This document shows, piece after piece, positions 1 through 6,470 of a stretch of 9,129 bases of DNA (positions within the stretch are counted from its first letter, which is position 1; each line of letters starts with the position of its first letter). The DNA lies in the NCBI GenBank assembly GCA_021784255.1, contig JAJXSZ010000110.1:1-9129 (forward strand), in the 5' to 3' direction. The position numbers were made by a program, and so were the translations under genes. The notes beneath the pieces were generated by a model. The model saw only the letters and a list, made by a program, of their open reading frames with translations. It ran no database searches and was not told where the DNA came from. The DNA comes from Pseudomonadota bacterium (GTDB lineage Bacteria > Pseudomonadota > Alphaproteobacteria > Acetobacterales > Acetobacteraceae).

Positions 1-137
1 TTTTCCATAGTTTGTTAGCATCTCAATAATGACATTTTTTCAAAATAACTCATCGCAGGAGACAGGGCGATGATCGTGGCGTATACGGAGCATCGTCGCC
101 ACGTGGCGGTGAGCTGCAAGCTTCCTTGGAGTGGGTC
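1..137 (+). promoter_or_regulatory. AT-rich upstream region of the sugar transferase gene
   Basis: The first 60 bases are strikingly AT-rich (T and A runs at 31-46) compared with the GC-rich remainder, then composition turns abruptly GC-rich. This fits a promoter or regulatory region for the polysaccharide gene that follows. A sequence TTGTTA at 12-17 could act as a -35 element, but I see no convincing -10 at the right spacing, so no exact promoter is claimed. AT-rich patches ahead of exopolysaccharide genes in alphaproteobacteria can also be bound by Ros/MucR-type regulators; that is inference only. A possible leader ORF at 70-147 is listed separately. Confidence 0.35.
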
Positions 138-147
138 ATGCGCCTGA
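70..147 (+). CDS. Possible 25-codon leader ORF overlapping the sugar transferase start
   Basis: ATG at 70 is preceded by a strong Shine-Dalgarno sequence, AGGAGA at 57-62, about 7 bases upstream. It opens a 25-codon reading frame that ends in TGA at 145-147. That stop overlaps an ATG at 147-149 (TGATG) which is in frame with the downstream sugar transferase and only three codons after its preferred ATG at 138. The peptide is short and not recognisable. The arrangement is typical of translational coupling or a regulatory leader peptide. It could equally be chance, or reflect a frameshift near the true start of the downstream gene. No homology is claimed. Confidence 0.3.
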   Translation: MIVAYTEHRRHVAVSCKLPWSGSCA

Positions 148-1496
148 TGCGCGCCCATTTGCCGGCCGAAATGCTGGCCTTCTGGCTCGTTGAGTTCGTC
201 CTCGGCATGGGCATGTTCTATGTCCTGCTGCTGCCCGCGGGCGCCGCGGCCGGGCTTGATCTGGGGGCAGTGAACCGCGCGGCGGTCCTGGCGCTCGCGC
301 TCGGGGTGGGAGCGGCGCTCGCCGGTCTGTACCGCCCGGAGATCGTCGTCGAGGCGCGCCGCCTGGTCGGCAGCACGCTCGCCGGTGGGCTGTTGGCGTT
401 CCCATTGATGCTTCTCAGCGCCTATGCGCTCGACCGGAGCTTCCGCGGCGTGGTGCAGGGCGGCGGGTCGGCGGTGCTGAAGGTGCTCGTCGCATGGCTC
501 GTCCTGCTGCTGGCGACGCGGCTGGCGCTGCGGTACGCGCTGGCGCGGGGCTGGTTCCTGCGCACGGTGCTGATCGTTGGAACGCCCAACGACGCCGCCG
601 GCCTGGCGGTGGCGATCCAGGGCCACCGGCCCGGCTTCATCCGCATCGGCGGCGTGGTTCCGGCTTCGGCGCTGCCGGACCTGCTGGCGACGTGCAGCCG
701 TGGGCGCTTCGGTCACAGCAAGGTCTGGGGGGTGGTCGTTACCCGCTCGGCGCGCGCCGAGGTGCCGGTAGGGGCGCTGATGGCCCGTCGCCACGACAGT
801 CCGGTGCTGTTCGGCGAGGCGGAATTCCGCGAGAGCCGGCTGCGCCGCGTCGACATTGACCATCTGGACCCGGACTGGCTGCTCTACGCCGATCGGGTTG
901 GCCGCTCTCGCGTCGGCCAGTTCGTGCATCGTGCCGTCGATCTCGTTGGCGCCGTCTCCCTGCTGGTGGTGTCGCTGCCGGTGATGGTGGCGACGGCGAT
1001 TGCGATCCGCCTCGAGGACGGCAAGCCGATCCTTTACCGCCAGGTGCGCGTCGGTCGCGATGGTCGCACGTTCACGGTCTACAAATTCCGCAGCATGCGG
1101 GTGGACGCGGAAGCGCGCGGCGCGGTGTGGGCTGCCGAGCGCGACCCGCGGGTGACACGCGTCGGTGCGATCATCCGCCGCCTGCGGATCGACGAGCTGC
1201 CGCAGGTGCTGAACGTGATCGCGGGGGACATGGCTCTGGTCGGCCCGCGCCCGGAACGGCCGGAGTTCACCAGCGAGCTCGCGGATCGGATTCCCGGCTA
1301 TGCCGATCGCCTCTCGGTGAAGCCGGGCATTACCGGCTGGGCGCAGGTGAGCGCGCCCTATGCCGCCTCGATCGACGATGTGCGCATCAAGCTCTCCTAT
1401 GACCTTTACTATATCAAGAACCGCAGTCTTCTGCTGGACTTCCTGATCCTGGCATCGACTGTCCGGGTGGTGCTGTTCCGCGAGGGTTCGCGCTAG
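138..1496 (+). CDS. Membrane sugar transferase, undecaprenyl-phosphate glycosylphosphotransferase, EpsB/PEP-CTERM-associated type
   Basis: Polyprenyl-phosphate sugar-1-phosphate transferase, expected to start exopolysaccharide synthesis by moving a sugar phosphate from a nucleotide sugar to undecaprenyl phosphate at the inner membrane. Counting from the TTG at 126, hydrophobic segments lie near residues 15-38, 50-67, 80-100 and 116-138. A central domain follows, then another hydrophobic stretch near 270-294, and the cytoplasmic catalytic domain carries KFRSMR (320-325), RRLRIDELPQ (351-360), GDMALVGPRPERPEF (367-381) and VKPGITGWAQV (398-408). These are the hallmark motifs of the bacterial sugar transferase domain (WcaJ/PglC type). 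The FGEAEF...LDPDWLLYADR segment (229-257) recalls the PEP-CTERM-associated EpsB subgroup (TIGR03013). ATG at 138 is preferred because GGAG at 128-131 sits 6 bases upstream; TTG 126 and ATG 147 are alternatives. The TAG stop abuts repeat copy 1. The sugar specificity cannot be read from sequence. Confidence 0.9.
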   Translation: MRLMRAHLPAEMLAFWLVEFVLGMGMFYVLLLPAGAAAGLDLGAVNRAAVLALALGVGAALAGLYRPEIVVEARRLVGSTLAGGLLAFPLMLLSAYALDRSFRGVVQGGGSAVLKVLVAWLVLLLATRLALRYALARGWFLRTVLIVGTPNDAAGLAVAIQGHRPGFIRIGGVVPASALPDLLATCSRGRFGHSKVWGVVVTRSARAEVPVGALMARRHDSPVLFGEAEFRESRLRRVDIDHLDPDWLLYADRVGRSRVGQFVHRAVDLVGAVSLLVVSLPVMVATAIAIRLEDGKPILYRQVRVGRDGRTFTVYKFRSMRVDAEARGAVWAAERDPRVTRVGAIIRRLRIDELPQVLNVIAGDMALVGPRPERPEFTSELADRIPGYADRLSVKPGITGWAQVSAPYAASIDDVRIKLSYDLYYIKNRSLLLDFLILASTVRVVLFREGSR

Positions 1497-1618
1497 AGTC
1501 ATATCCGGCCAGATGGAATCATCTGGCCGGCTGTCTTGCGCCAGGAAACTTGGAATCCAGGGCAACTCATCTCCGGTCTGGCTGAGCCGGACAGGCTCCG
1601 CCGGATCGGAGGTTGACC
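1496..1618 (+). repeat. Dispersed MITE-like element, copy 1 (123 bp)
   Basis: First of three related intergenic elements. It starts with the G of the TAG stop codon of the sugar transferase. Its left end reads GAGTCATATCCG and its right end is degenerate (GGTTGACC instead of GGCTGCTC). Length is 123 bp, identical to copy 3. It contains GAATC at 1516-1520 and 1553-1557 at positions conserved in all copies, plus GAGTC at 1496-1500. It is visibly more diverged from copies 2 and 3 than they are from each other, so it is probably the older insertion. Left flank TA is present; right flank TC shows the duplication has decayed. No protein is encoded. Confidence 0.75.
1505..1530 (+). other. Perfect 11-bp hairpin just after the sugar transferase stop
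   Basis: CCGGCCAGATG at 1505-1515 pairs perfectly with CATCTGGCCGG at 1520-1530 around a GAAT loop. It begins 8 bases after the stop codon and lies within repeat copy 1. A GC-rich stem this close to a stop codon could protect the 3' end of the mRNA or attenuate transcription. There is no following T tract, so it is not a standard intrinsic terminator. The equivalent stems in copies 2 and 3 are imperfect. Confidence 0.6.
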
Positions 1619-1765
1619 TCGGTCACGAACGCATAAACGGCTGGCGGCGGGGTGGGGGTGTCCGGCCCGAACGCCCCGGTATCGCCGGCGCGGTGCATAC
1701 GCCCGTCGCGTGCTGCCGCGGGATGGTCGCGCGCGGCGAAACGGTTCCCGCGGCCGTGACTTTTT

Positions 1766-1789
1766 GTGTGTCTGGCCATTTCGACACAC
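1766..1789. promoter_or_regulatory. Inverted repeat GTGTGTC-N10-GACACAC, candidate operator
   Basis: A perfect 7-bp inverted repeat, GTGTGTC at 1766-1772 and GACACAC at 1783-1789, is separated by exactly one helical turn of spacer (10 bases, centre to centre 17). This geometry suits a dimeric DNA-binding regulator. It lies about 15 bases upstream of the sigma-54-like sequence and about 100 bases upstream of prsT. It has no T-rich tail and follows a T5 run, so it does not look like a terminator for the + strand. Confidence 0.4.
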
Positions 1790-1802
1790 GACGGCGATTC
1801 CA

Positions 1803-1817
1803 TGGAAGTTCGATTGC
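1803..1817 (+). promoter_or_regulatory. Sigma-54-like -24/-12 sequence upstream of prsT
   Basis: TGGAAGTTCGATTGC matches the RpoN consensus TGGCAC-N5-TTGC at the key GG and GC dinucleotides with correct spacing, and keeps TGG, A and TTGC. It misses the two C positions of the -24 half. Transcription would begin near 1829, leaving a leader of about 58 bases. In PEP-CTERM systems RpoN and the PrsK/PrsR two-component pair are known partners, so the position is meaningful. A match of this quality can still occur by chance. Confidence 0.35.
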
Positions 1818-1886
1818 GACTAGGTTGCCCGCGGGACAGCCGATGCCGTCCCGTGCCGCAAAGAAGAGAGTCGGGAAGGCCGGATC

Positions 1887-4667
1887 ATGAAGAAGGTTAT
1901 CATCGCCGCCATCGTGGTCGTCGTCCTTGCGGGGGGGGCGGGGGCCGCCTGGTGGAAATATGTCCGCAGGCCGAGCCCCCTGGCGCAGGCGCGCATCGAA
2001 ATGACCCACGGCAACCTGCCGGCGGCGGAACTGCTGCTGCGCCGCGCCGTGCGCGAGGACCCGCGCAACGCGGAGGCGCATCTGCGCCTCGGCATGGTCC
2101 AGTTCCGCCTCGGTGACGGGGCCGCCGCGGAGCGCGAGTTCCGTCTCGCACGCGAGAGCGGCTACCAGCCGGCGATGGCCAGCCATCTGCTGGCCGAGAG
2201 CTATATGCAGCAGGGCAAGTTCCAGCAGCTCCTCAAGGAATTTCCGGCGCCCGCCAATCCCGACAAGAGTGCCGTGCCGCTGCTGGTGATGCGTGGCATG
2301 GCGCAGCTCAATCTCGGACAGTTCGCCCAGGCGCGAACGACTCTCGAGCAGGCGGTGAAGCTTGGTCCGGACATGGCGGATCCGGAAATTGCCATAGCGC
2401 GCCTCGATACCGCGCAACACGACCTGAAGGGCGCCGAGGCGGCGGTCGACCGGGCCCTGGCGATCAACGAGAATAATCCGCCGGCGCTGCTGCTCAAAGC
2501 GCAGTTGCTGAATGCGCGTGGCCAGCGCGCCGAGGCGATCGCCAGGCTCGACCAGGCGGTCAAGCTCGCGCCGGCCGATGTCGCGCTGCGGCTCGAGCGC
2601 GCGAACATGCTGATCGAGTCCAACCAGGACAAGCTGGCGGCGGAAGATGCCGCGGCGGCGCTGAAGATCGACCCACGCAGCGCGGGCGCGGTCTACATCC
2701 AGGCGGTGCTCGCCGTGCGCGCCCACGACTACACCAAGGCCGATACGCTGCTGACCCGGCTGCAGCCGCTGTTTGGACACTTCCAGCGGGCTTATTATTT
2801 CGAGGCCGTCGTGAAATTCAACCTCGGCCAGGCCGAGCAGGCGATCAGCGCGGCGGAAAAATATGTCGCGCGCATGCCGCAGGACCCCGACGGCGTGAAG
2901 TTGCTGGCGCGTATCGATATCGCCACGCAGCGACCCGAAAGCGCGGTCGCGGTCCTCGGCAAGGCCGTCACGGCGGGCATGCAGGACGCACAGATGCTGG
3001 ACCTCCTGGGCCAGGCCTATGGCGCGATCGGGAACCGGATCAAGGCGGTGCAGGCGTTCCAGGGGGCGCAGAAGCTCGCGCCCAACGACCCCGACATCAT
3101 GGCACACCTGGCGGCGGCCCGGCTGCAGGCGGGCGACGCGGCCGGGGCCGCCGAAGAGCTCAAGCGATCGCTTGCGGTGGCGCCGCATAACGCGTCCACG
3201 CTCGCCGCCTCGGTGGTCACGGCGCTCGCCAATGGTGATTTGCCGGGCGCACGGCGGGCGATCGCCGCCCTGCTCAAGATTGTGCCCGCCGACAACGAAG
3301 GGGTCGGCAATCTCAAGGGCCTGGTGCAGATGGCGGGGCTCGATTTCGCCGGTGCGCGCGCGACGCTCGAAGCCGTGGTCAAGGCGCATCCGGGATCCGT
3401 CCAGGCGCGCATGAACCTCGCGCGTATCGCCACGATGCAGGGGCGAACCGAAGACGCGGAGAAATTGCTCGCGGATATCCTGGCGACGCAGCCGGCGAAT
3501 CTGCAAGTGGCGGCGGCCCTCACCCAGCTCTATGTCGCCAATGATCAGCTCGGCCGCGCCGTCCCGCTGATGGAGACGGCGCACAACGCGGTTCCGGCCA
3601 ACACGGCGGTCACGGCAACGCTGGCGGATCTCTATATGCGCGTCGGCGAGCCCGGTAAGGCGTTGGCATTGGTCCAGGCGGCGAGCAAGACGCAGCCGGG
3701 TTCCGACCTGCTCGATGAGGCCGAGGCGCGTGCCGACATCGCCCTCAAGCAGCCCAAACAGGCGGAGGAGGTGCTGCGCCGCGTGCTGGAGCGCTCACCG
3801 CACAACACCGCGATGCGCATCGCGCTCGCGGGGCTGATGGTGCAGCAGAAGGATTTCGCCGGGGCGCGCACGGTGCTCGATGCAGGAATGACGCTGACAC
3901 CTCATGACTATCGCCTCCTGGTGGCGCGCATCAATGTCGAGAAGGTGGCGAGTGGCGCGGACGCGGCGCTCAAGGAGGCGCGACGCCTTGCCGCCGATCC
4001 CGCCGATCACGGCGCCGCTCCGTTGCTGGTCGGCGATACGCAGATGTCGCTGCGGAGGTTCAAGGATGCCGTCGCCACCTACGGCGCGGAGTTCAAGCGC
4101 TTCCCGTCGACGGCGCTGGTCCTGCGCCTGTCGGAAGCGCAGCAGGGCGACAATGCGGCGACAGCGGCCCGCGCGACGCTGCGCAACTGGCTCACGTCCC
4201 ATCCCGACGACGTGCCCGTCATGTTGGCGCTCGGTTCGCTCGATCTGACGCTCCAGAAGCTCGATGAGGCGCAGACGATGTTCGAGCAGGCGGTGGCAAA
4301 GGGCGCGCGCGACGCGTTGGCGCTCAACAATCTTGCCTGGATCTATCAGCAAAAGGGCGACAAGCGTGCCGCCGCGACGGCGCGGAGGGCCTATCTGCTC
4401 GATCCGGCGCCGCCGATCGCGGATACGCTTGGCTGGATCCTGGTGGGCGAGGGGCAGGCCGACAAGGCGCTGCCGCTGCTGCGCATGGCCAGCGCCGCGG
4501 CGGCGAACAACCCGGCGATCGTGTATCATTACGCGGTTGCACTGGCGAAGACCGGCGACAACGAGGCGGCCGCGAGCGTGCTCAAGCCGCTGCTCGCCAA
4601 GCAACACGTCTTCCCCGACCGGGCAGCGGCGCAGAAGCTCCTTGAGACGGTGTCCGCTGGGCACTGA
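1887..4667 (+). CDS. prsT: Large membrane-anchored TPR-repeat protein, PEP-CTERM system PrsT type
   Basis: 926-residue protein made almost wholly of tetratricopeptide repeats of about 34 residues, with recurrent motifs such as GNLPAAELLLRRAVREDPRN and AEAHLRLGMVQFRLGDGAAA. Length and architecture match the PEP-CTERM system TPR protein PrsT (TIGR02917, usually about 900 residues). Members of this family are encoded beside exosortase exopolysaccharide genes and are thought to help assembly or export in the periplasm; the exact role is unknown. Family members are usually lipoproteins. Here the N-terminus is a hydrophobic segment at residues 4-24 followed by WWKYVRRP, with no lipobox cysteine, so it looks like an uncleaved signal anchor with the repeats outside the cytoplasm. 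An 8-G run (1931-1938) lies in this segment. Start ATG 1887 follows GGGAAGG. The glycosyltransferase gene follows after 19 bases. A generic TPR protein is the alternative, made less likely by the sugar transferase neighbour. Confidence 0.85.
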   Translation: MKKVIIAAIVVVVLAGGAGAAWWKYVRRPSPLAQARIEMTHGNLPAAELLLRRAVREDPRNAEAHLRLGMVQFRLGDGAAAEREFRLARESGYQPAMASHLLAESYMQQGKFQQLLKEFPAPANPDKSAVPLLVMRGMAQLNLGQFAQARTTLEQAVKLGPDMADPEIAIARLDTAQHDLKGAEAAVDRALAINENNPPALLLKAQLLNARGQRAEAIARLDQAVKLAPADVALRLERANMLIESNQDKLAAEDAAAALKIDPRSAGAVYIQAVLAVRAHDYTKADTLLTRLQPLFGHFQRAYYFEAVVKFNLGQAEQAISAAEKYVARMPQDPDGVKLLARIDIATQRPESAVAVLGKAVTAGMQDAQMLDLLGQAYGAIGNRIKAVQAFQGAQKLAPNDPDIMAHLAAARLQAGDAAGAAEELKRSLAVAPHNASTLAASVVTALANGDLPGARRAIAALLKIVPADNEGVGNLKGLVQMAGLDFAGARATLEAVVKAHPGSVQARMNLARIATMQGRTEDAEKLLADILATQPANLQVAAALTQLYVANDQLGRAVPLMETAHNAVPANTAVTATLADLYMRVGEPGKALALVQAASKTQPGSDLLDEAEARADIALKQPKQAEEVLRRVLERSPHNTAMRIALAGLMVQQKDFAGARTVLDAGMTLTPHDYRLLVARINVEKVASGADAALKEARRLAADPADHGAAPLLVGDTQMSLRRFKDAVATYGAEFKRFPSTALVLRLSEAQQGDNAATAARATLRNWLTSHPDDVPVMLALGSLDLTLQKLDEAQTMFEQAVAKGARDALALNNLAWIYQQKGDKRAAATARRAYLLDPAPPIADTLGWILVGEGQADKALPLLRMASAAAANNPAIVYHYAVALAKTGDNEAAASVLKPLLAKQHVFPDRAAAQKLLETVSAGH

Positions 4668-4686
4668 CGCAACGAGTGACCCGGCC

Positions 4687-5844
4687 ATGGCGGGCCGAGT
4701 CCTGAATCTGCTGACGTTCACCTCGTTGTTCCCGGCGCCGGGCCGGCCGAATCACGGCGTCTTCGTGCGCAACCGGCTCGAGCACCTGCTGGCGTCGCAT
4801 CCGGTGGAGGCGACCGTCCTGGCGCCGGTGCCACAGCCGCCCTGGGCGCTGCGGGACGGCGAGTCCGCGGCTTGCGGCGCCACGGTCCTGCACCCGGGGT
4901 TCGCGCATCTGCGCGGGCTCGGGCAATGGATGGCGCCGCTGGCGCTGCGCCGGGCCGGGTTGCGGGCACTGGCGCATCCGCGGCTGGCGGGACGGCGCTT
5001 CGATCTCATCGACGCGCACTATCTCTATCCCGACGGCGTCGCGGCGCTGGCGCTCGGGCGCCGGCTTGGCATCCCGGTGATCGTCACGGCGCGAGGCTCC
5101 GATGTCACGCAGATGCCCGACCATCCCTGGCCGCGCCGGCAGATCCGGCGCGTGATCCGTGAGGCGGCGGCGTTGATCGCGGTCAGCGGTGGGCTGCGCG
5201 AGCGGTTGATCGAACTCGGTGCGCCGGCGGACAAGGTGACGGTGCTGCGCAACGGCGTCGATCTCGCACGCTTCCACCCGGTCGACCGCGACGCTGCACG
5301 GACCCTTTACGGGCTCGATGGCCCGACGCTGGTCTCGGTCGGTGGCCTTATTGCGCGCAAGCGCCATGACCTCACGATCGCGGCTCTCGCGCGGCTGCCG
5401 GGCTGGCGGCTGTTGATCGCGGGCGAGGGGCCGGAGCGCGGGCGGCTGGAGGCGCTGGCGGTTTCCCGCGGGCTAGGCGAGCGGGTGCGCTTTCTTGGCG
5501 CCTTGCCGCATGCCGAACTGGCGCCGCTCTACACCGCGGCCGATGTCGCCGTCCTCGCTTCCGAGCGCGAAGGCTGGGCCAATGTGCTGCTGGAAGCCAT
5601 GGCCTGCGGCACGCCCGTGGTGGTGAGCCGCATTCCCGGCAACCCGGAGGTGGTCGCGGCACCCGCTGCCGGTCGCGTCGTCGCGGCCAACACGGCGGAG
5701 GATTTCGCCGCGGCGATCGGCGAGGTGGCACTGACGGCGGACCGGGCCGCGACCCGGGCCTATGCCGAGGATTTCAGCTGGGATGCGACCAGCGCCGGAC
5801 AGATGGCGCTGTTTCGTGCCGTCCTCGCGGGCGGGGGCGCATGA
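4687..5844 (+). CDS. GT4-family glycosyltransferase
   Basis: 385-residue GT-B glycosyltransferase predicted to add a sugar from a nucleotide donor to a lipid-linked or growing polysaccharide on the cytoplasmic face of the membrane. The N-terminal domain opens with NLLTFTSLFPAPGRPNHGVF (7-26), like TuaC-type and exopolysaccharide GT4 enzymes, and has DAHYLYPDG (109-117) and ARGSDV (135-140). The C-terminal donor-binding domain has VGGLIARKRHD (218-228), AGEGPE (245-250) and the E-x7-E pair at E295/E303 within EREGWANVLLEAMACGTPVV. All these belong to the glycosyl transferase group 1 fold. ATG 4687 is chosen because the upstream part of the frame is the shadow of prsT; the ribosome site is weak (GAGTGA at 4674-4679). 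The stop overlaps the rnhB start as ATGA. Substrate and linkage are unknown; the neighbours suggest exopolysaccharide. Confidence 0.9.
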   Translation: MAGRVLNLLTFTSLFPAPGRPNHGVFVRNRLEHLLASHPVEATVLAPVPQPPWALRDGESAACGATVLHPGFAHLRGLGQWMAPLALRRAGLRALAHPRLAGRRFDLIDAHYLYPDGVAALALGRRLGIPVIVTARGSDVTQMPDHPWPRRQIRRVIREAAALIAVSGGLRERLIELGAPADKVTVLRNGVDLARFHPVDRDAARTLYGLDGPTLVSVGGLIARKRHDLTIAALARLPGWRLLIAGEGPERGRLEALAVSRGLGERVRFLGALPHAELAPLYTAADVAVLASEREGWANVLLEAMACGTPVVVSRIPGNPEVVAAPAAGRVVAANTAEDFAAAIGEVALTADRAATRAYAEDFSWDATSAGQMALFRAVLAGGGA

Positions 5845-6446
5845 CGGTGGAGCCGGTGGTGGCGGGGGTGGACGAGGTCGGGCGCGGGCCGCTGGCCGGG
5901 CCGGTCGTCGCCGCCGCGGTGGTGCTGCCGCGGCGCTTGCCCGCCTCGCTCCTCGGCGCGATCGGCGATTCCAAGGCCATGCCGGCCGCGGCGCGGCAGG
6001 CGGTGGCGGCCGAGCTGCGTGCCTGCCCGGGCGTGGAGATCGGCATTGGCGCCGCCTCGGTGGTCGAGATTGCGGCACGCAACATCCTGGGCGCCACCCT
6101 GCTGGCGATGCGTCGCGCCGTCCTGCGCCTGCCGCGCTCGCCCACTCTGGTGCTGGTGGACGGCAATCGGCCGCCGCCGCTCGACTGCAGGGTCCGCTGC
6201 ATCGTCGACGGCGACGCGACCGAGCTCGCGATCGGTGCCGCCTCGATCCTCGCCAAGGTGCTGCGCGACCGGCTGATGGCCCGCCTGGCGTTGCGCCATC
6301 CCGGCTATGGCTGGGAGCGCAACGCTGGCTACCCGACGGCGCCGCACCGCGCGGCCCTGGAACAATTCGGTCCCACCGCGCATCATCGCGCGGGTTTCGG
6401 TCCGGTGGCCCGGCTTCTTGCCGCCTCCGGTCCGGCCCGCGGTTGA
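5841..6446 (+). CDS. rnhB: Ribonuclease HII
   Basis: 201-residue RNase HII, which cleaves RNA in RNA-DNA hybrids and nicks 5' of ribonucleotides misincorporated into DNA, starting ribonucleotide excision repair in the cytoplasm. The full conserved core is visible: AGVDEVGRGPLAGPVV near the N-terminus with catalytic D11 and E12, GDSKAM (42-47), the third acid D107 in VDGN, and the fourth acid D125 in DGDATE. These are followed by AASILAKVLRDR (133-144) and a C-terminal YPTAPHRAALEQFGPTAHHR-type segment. Length is close to the E. coli enzyme (198). ATG at 5841 overlaps the glycosyltransferase stop by 4 bases, so translation is probably coupled. ccrM follows 24 bases downstream; the rnhB-ccrM order is common in alphaproteobacteria. 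Confidence 0.96.
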   Translation: MTVEPVVAGVDEVGRGPLAGPVVAAAVVLPRRLPASLLGAIGDSKAMPAAARQAVAAELRACPGVEIGIGAASVVEIAARNILGATLLAMRRAVLRLPRSPTLVLVDGNRPPPLDCRVRCIVDGDATELAIGAASILAKVLRDRLMARLALRHPGYGWERNAGYPTAPHRAALEQFGPTAHHRAGFGPVARLLAASGPARG

Positions 6447-6470
6447 CGCGCCAACGAGCAATACGGCCTC

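Larger units (their letters stand above)
1619..1886 (+). promoter_or_regulatory. prsT: Intergenic region upstream of prsT
   Basis: About 268 bases without a convincing gene. A plus-strand open frame crosses it, but it runs through the repeat and lacks a recognisable protein, so it is not called. The region holds an inverted repeat (1766-1789), a sigma-54-like sequence (1803-1817), and GANTC sites at 1796-1800 and 1868-1872. GGGAAGG at 1873-1879, 7 bases before the ATG at 1887, is a plausible ribosome binding site. The presence of these signals suggests prsT has its own promoter rather than depending only on read-through from the sugar transferase. Confidence 0.45.

Noticed and set aside
1505..1530. 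Intrinsic terminator after the sugar transferase
   Set aside because: The stem is perfect but no U tract follows, so it is listed as a hairpin only.
15..1565. 516-codon open frame on the minus strand opposite the sugar transferase
   Set aside because: Rich in Arg, His, Gln and Ala with no recognisable motif, and it runs through repeat copy 1. It is the mirror image of a clearly coding + strand gene in GC-rich DNA.
1513..1890. 125-codon + strand open frame between the sugar transferase and prsT
   Set aside because: It begins inside repeat copy 1, has no good ribosome site, shows no protein family features and overlaps the prsT start.
1623..3584. 653-codon open frame on the minus strand opposite prsT
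   Set aside because: Arg/Gln/His-rich composition typical of antisense frames in high-GC genes, spanning an intergenic region and part of prsT. The + strand TPR pattern is unmistakable.
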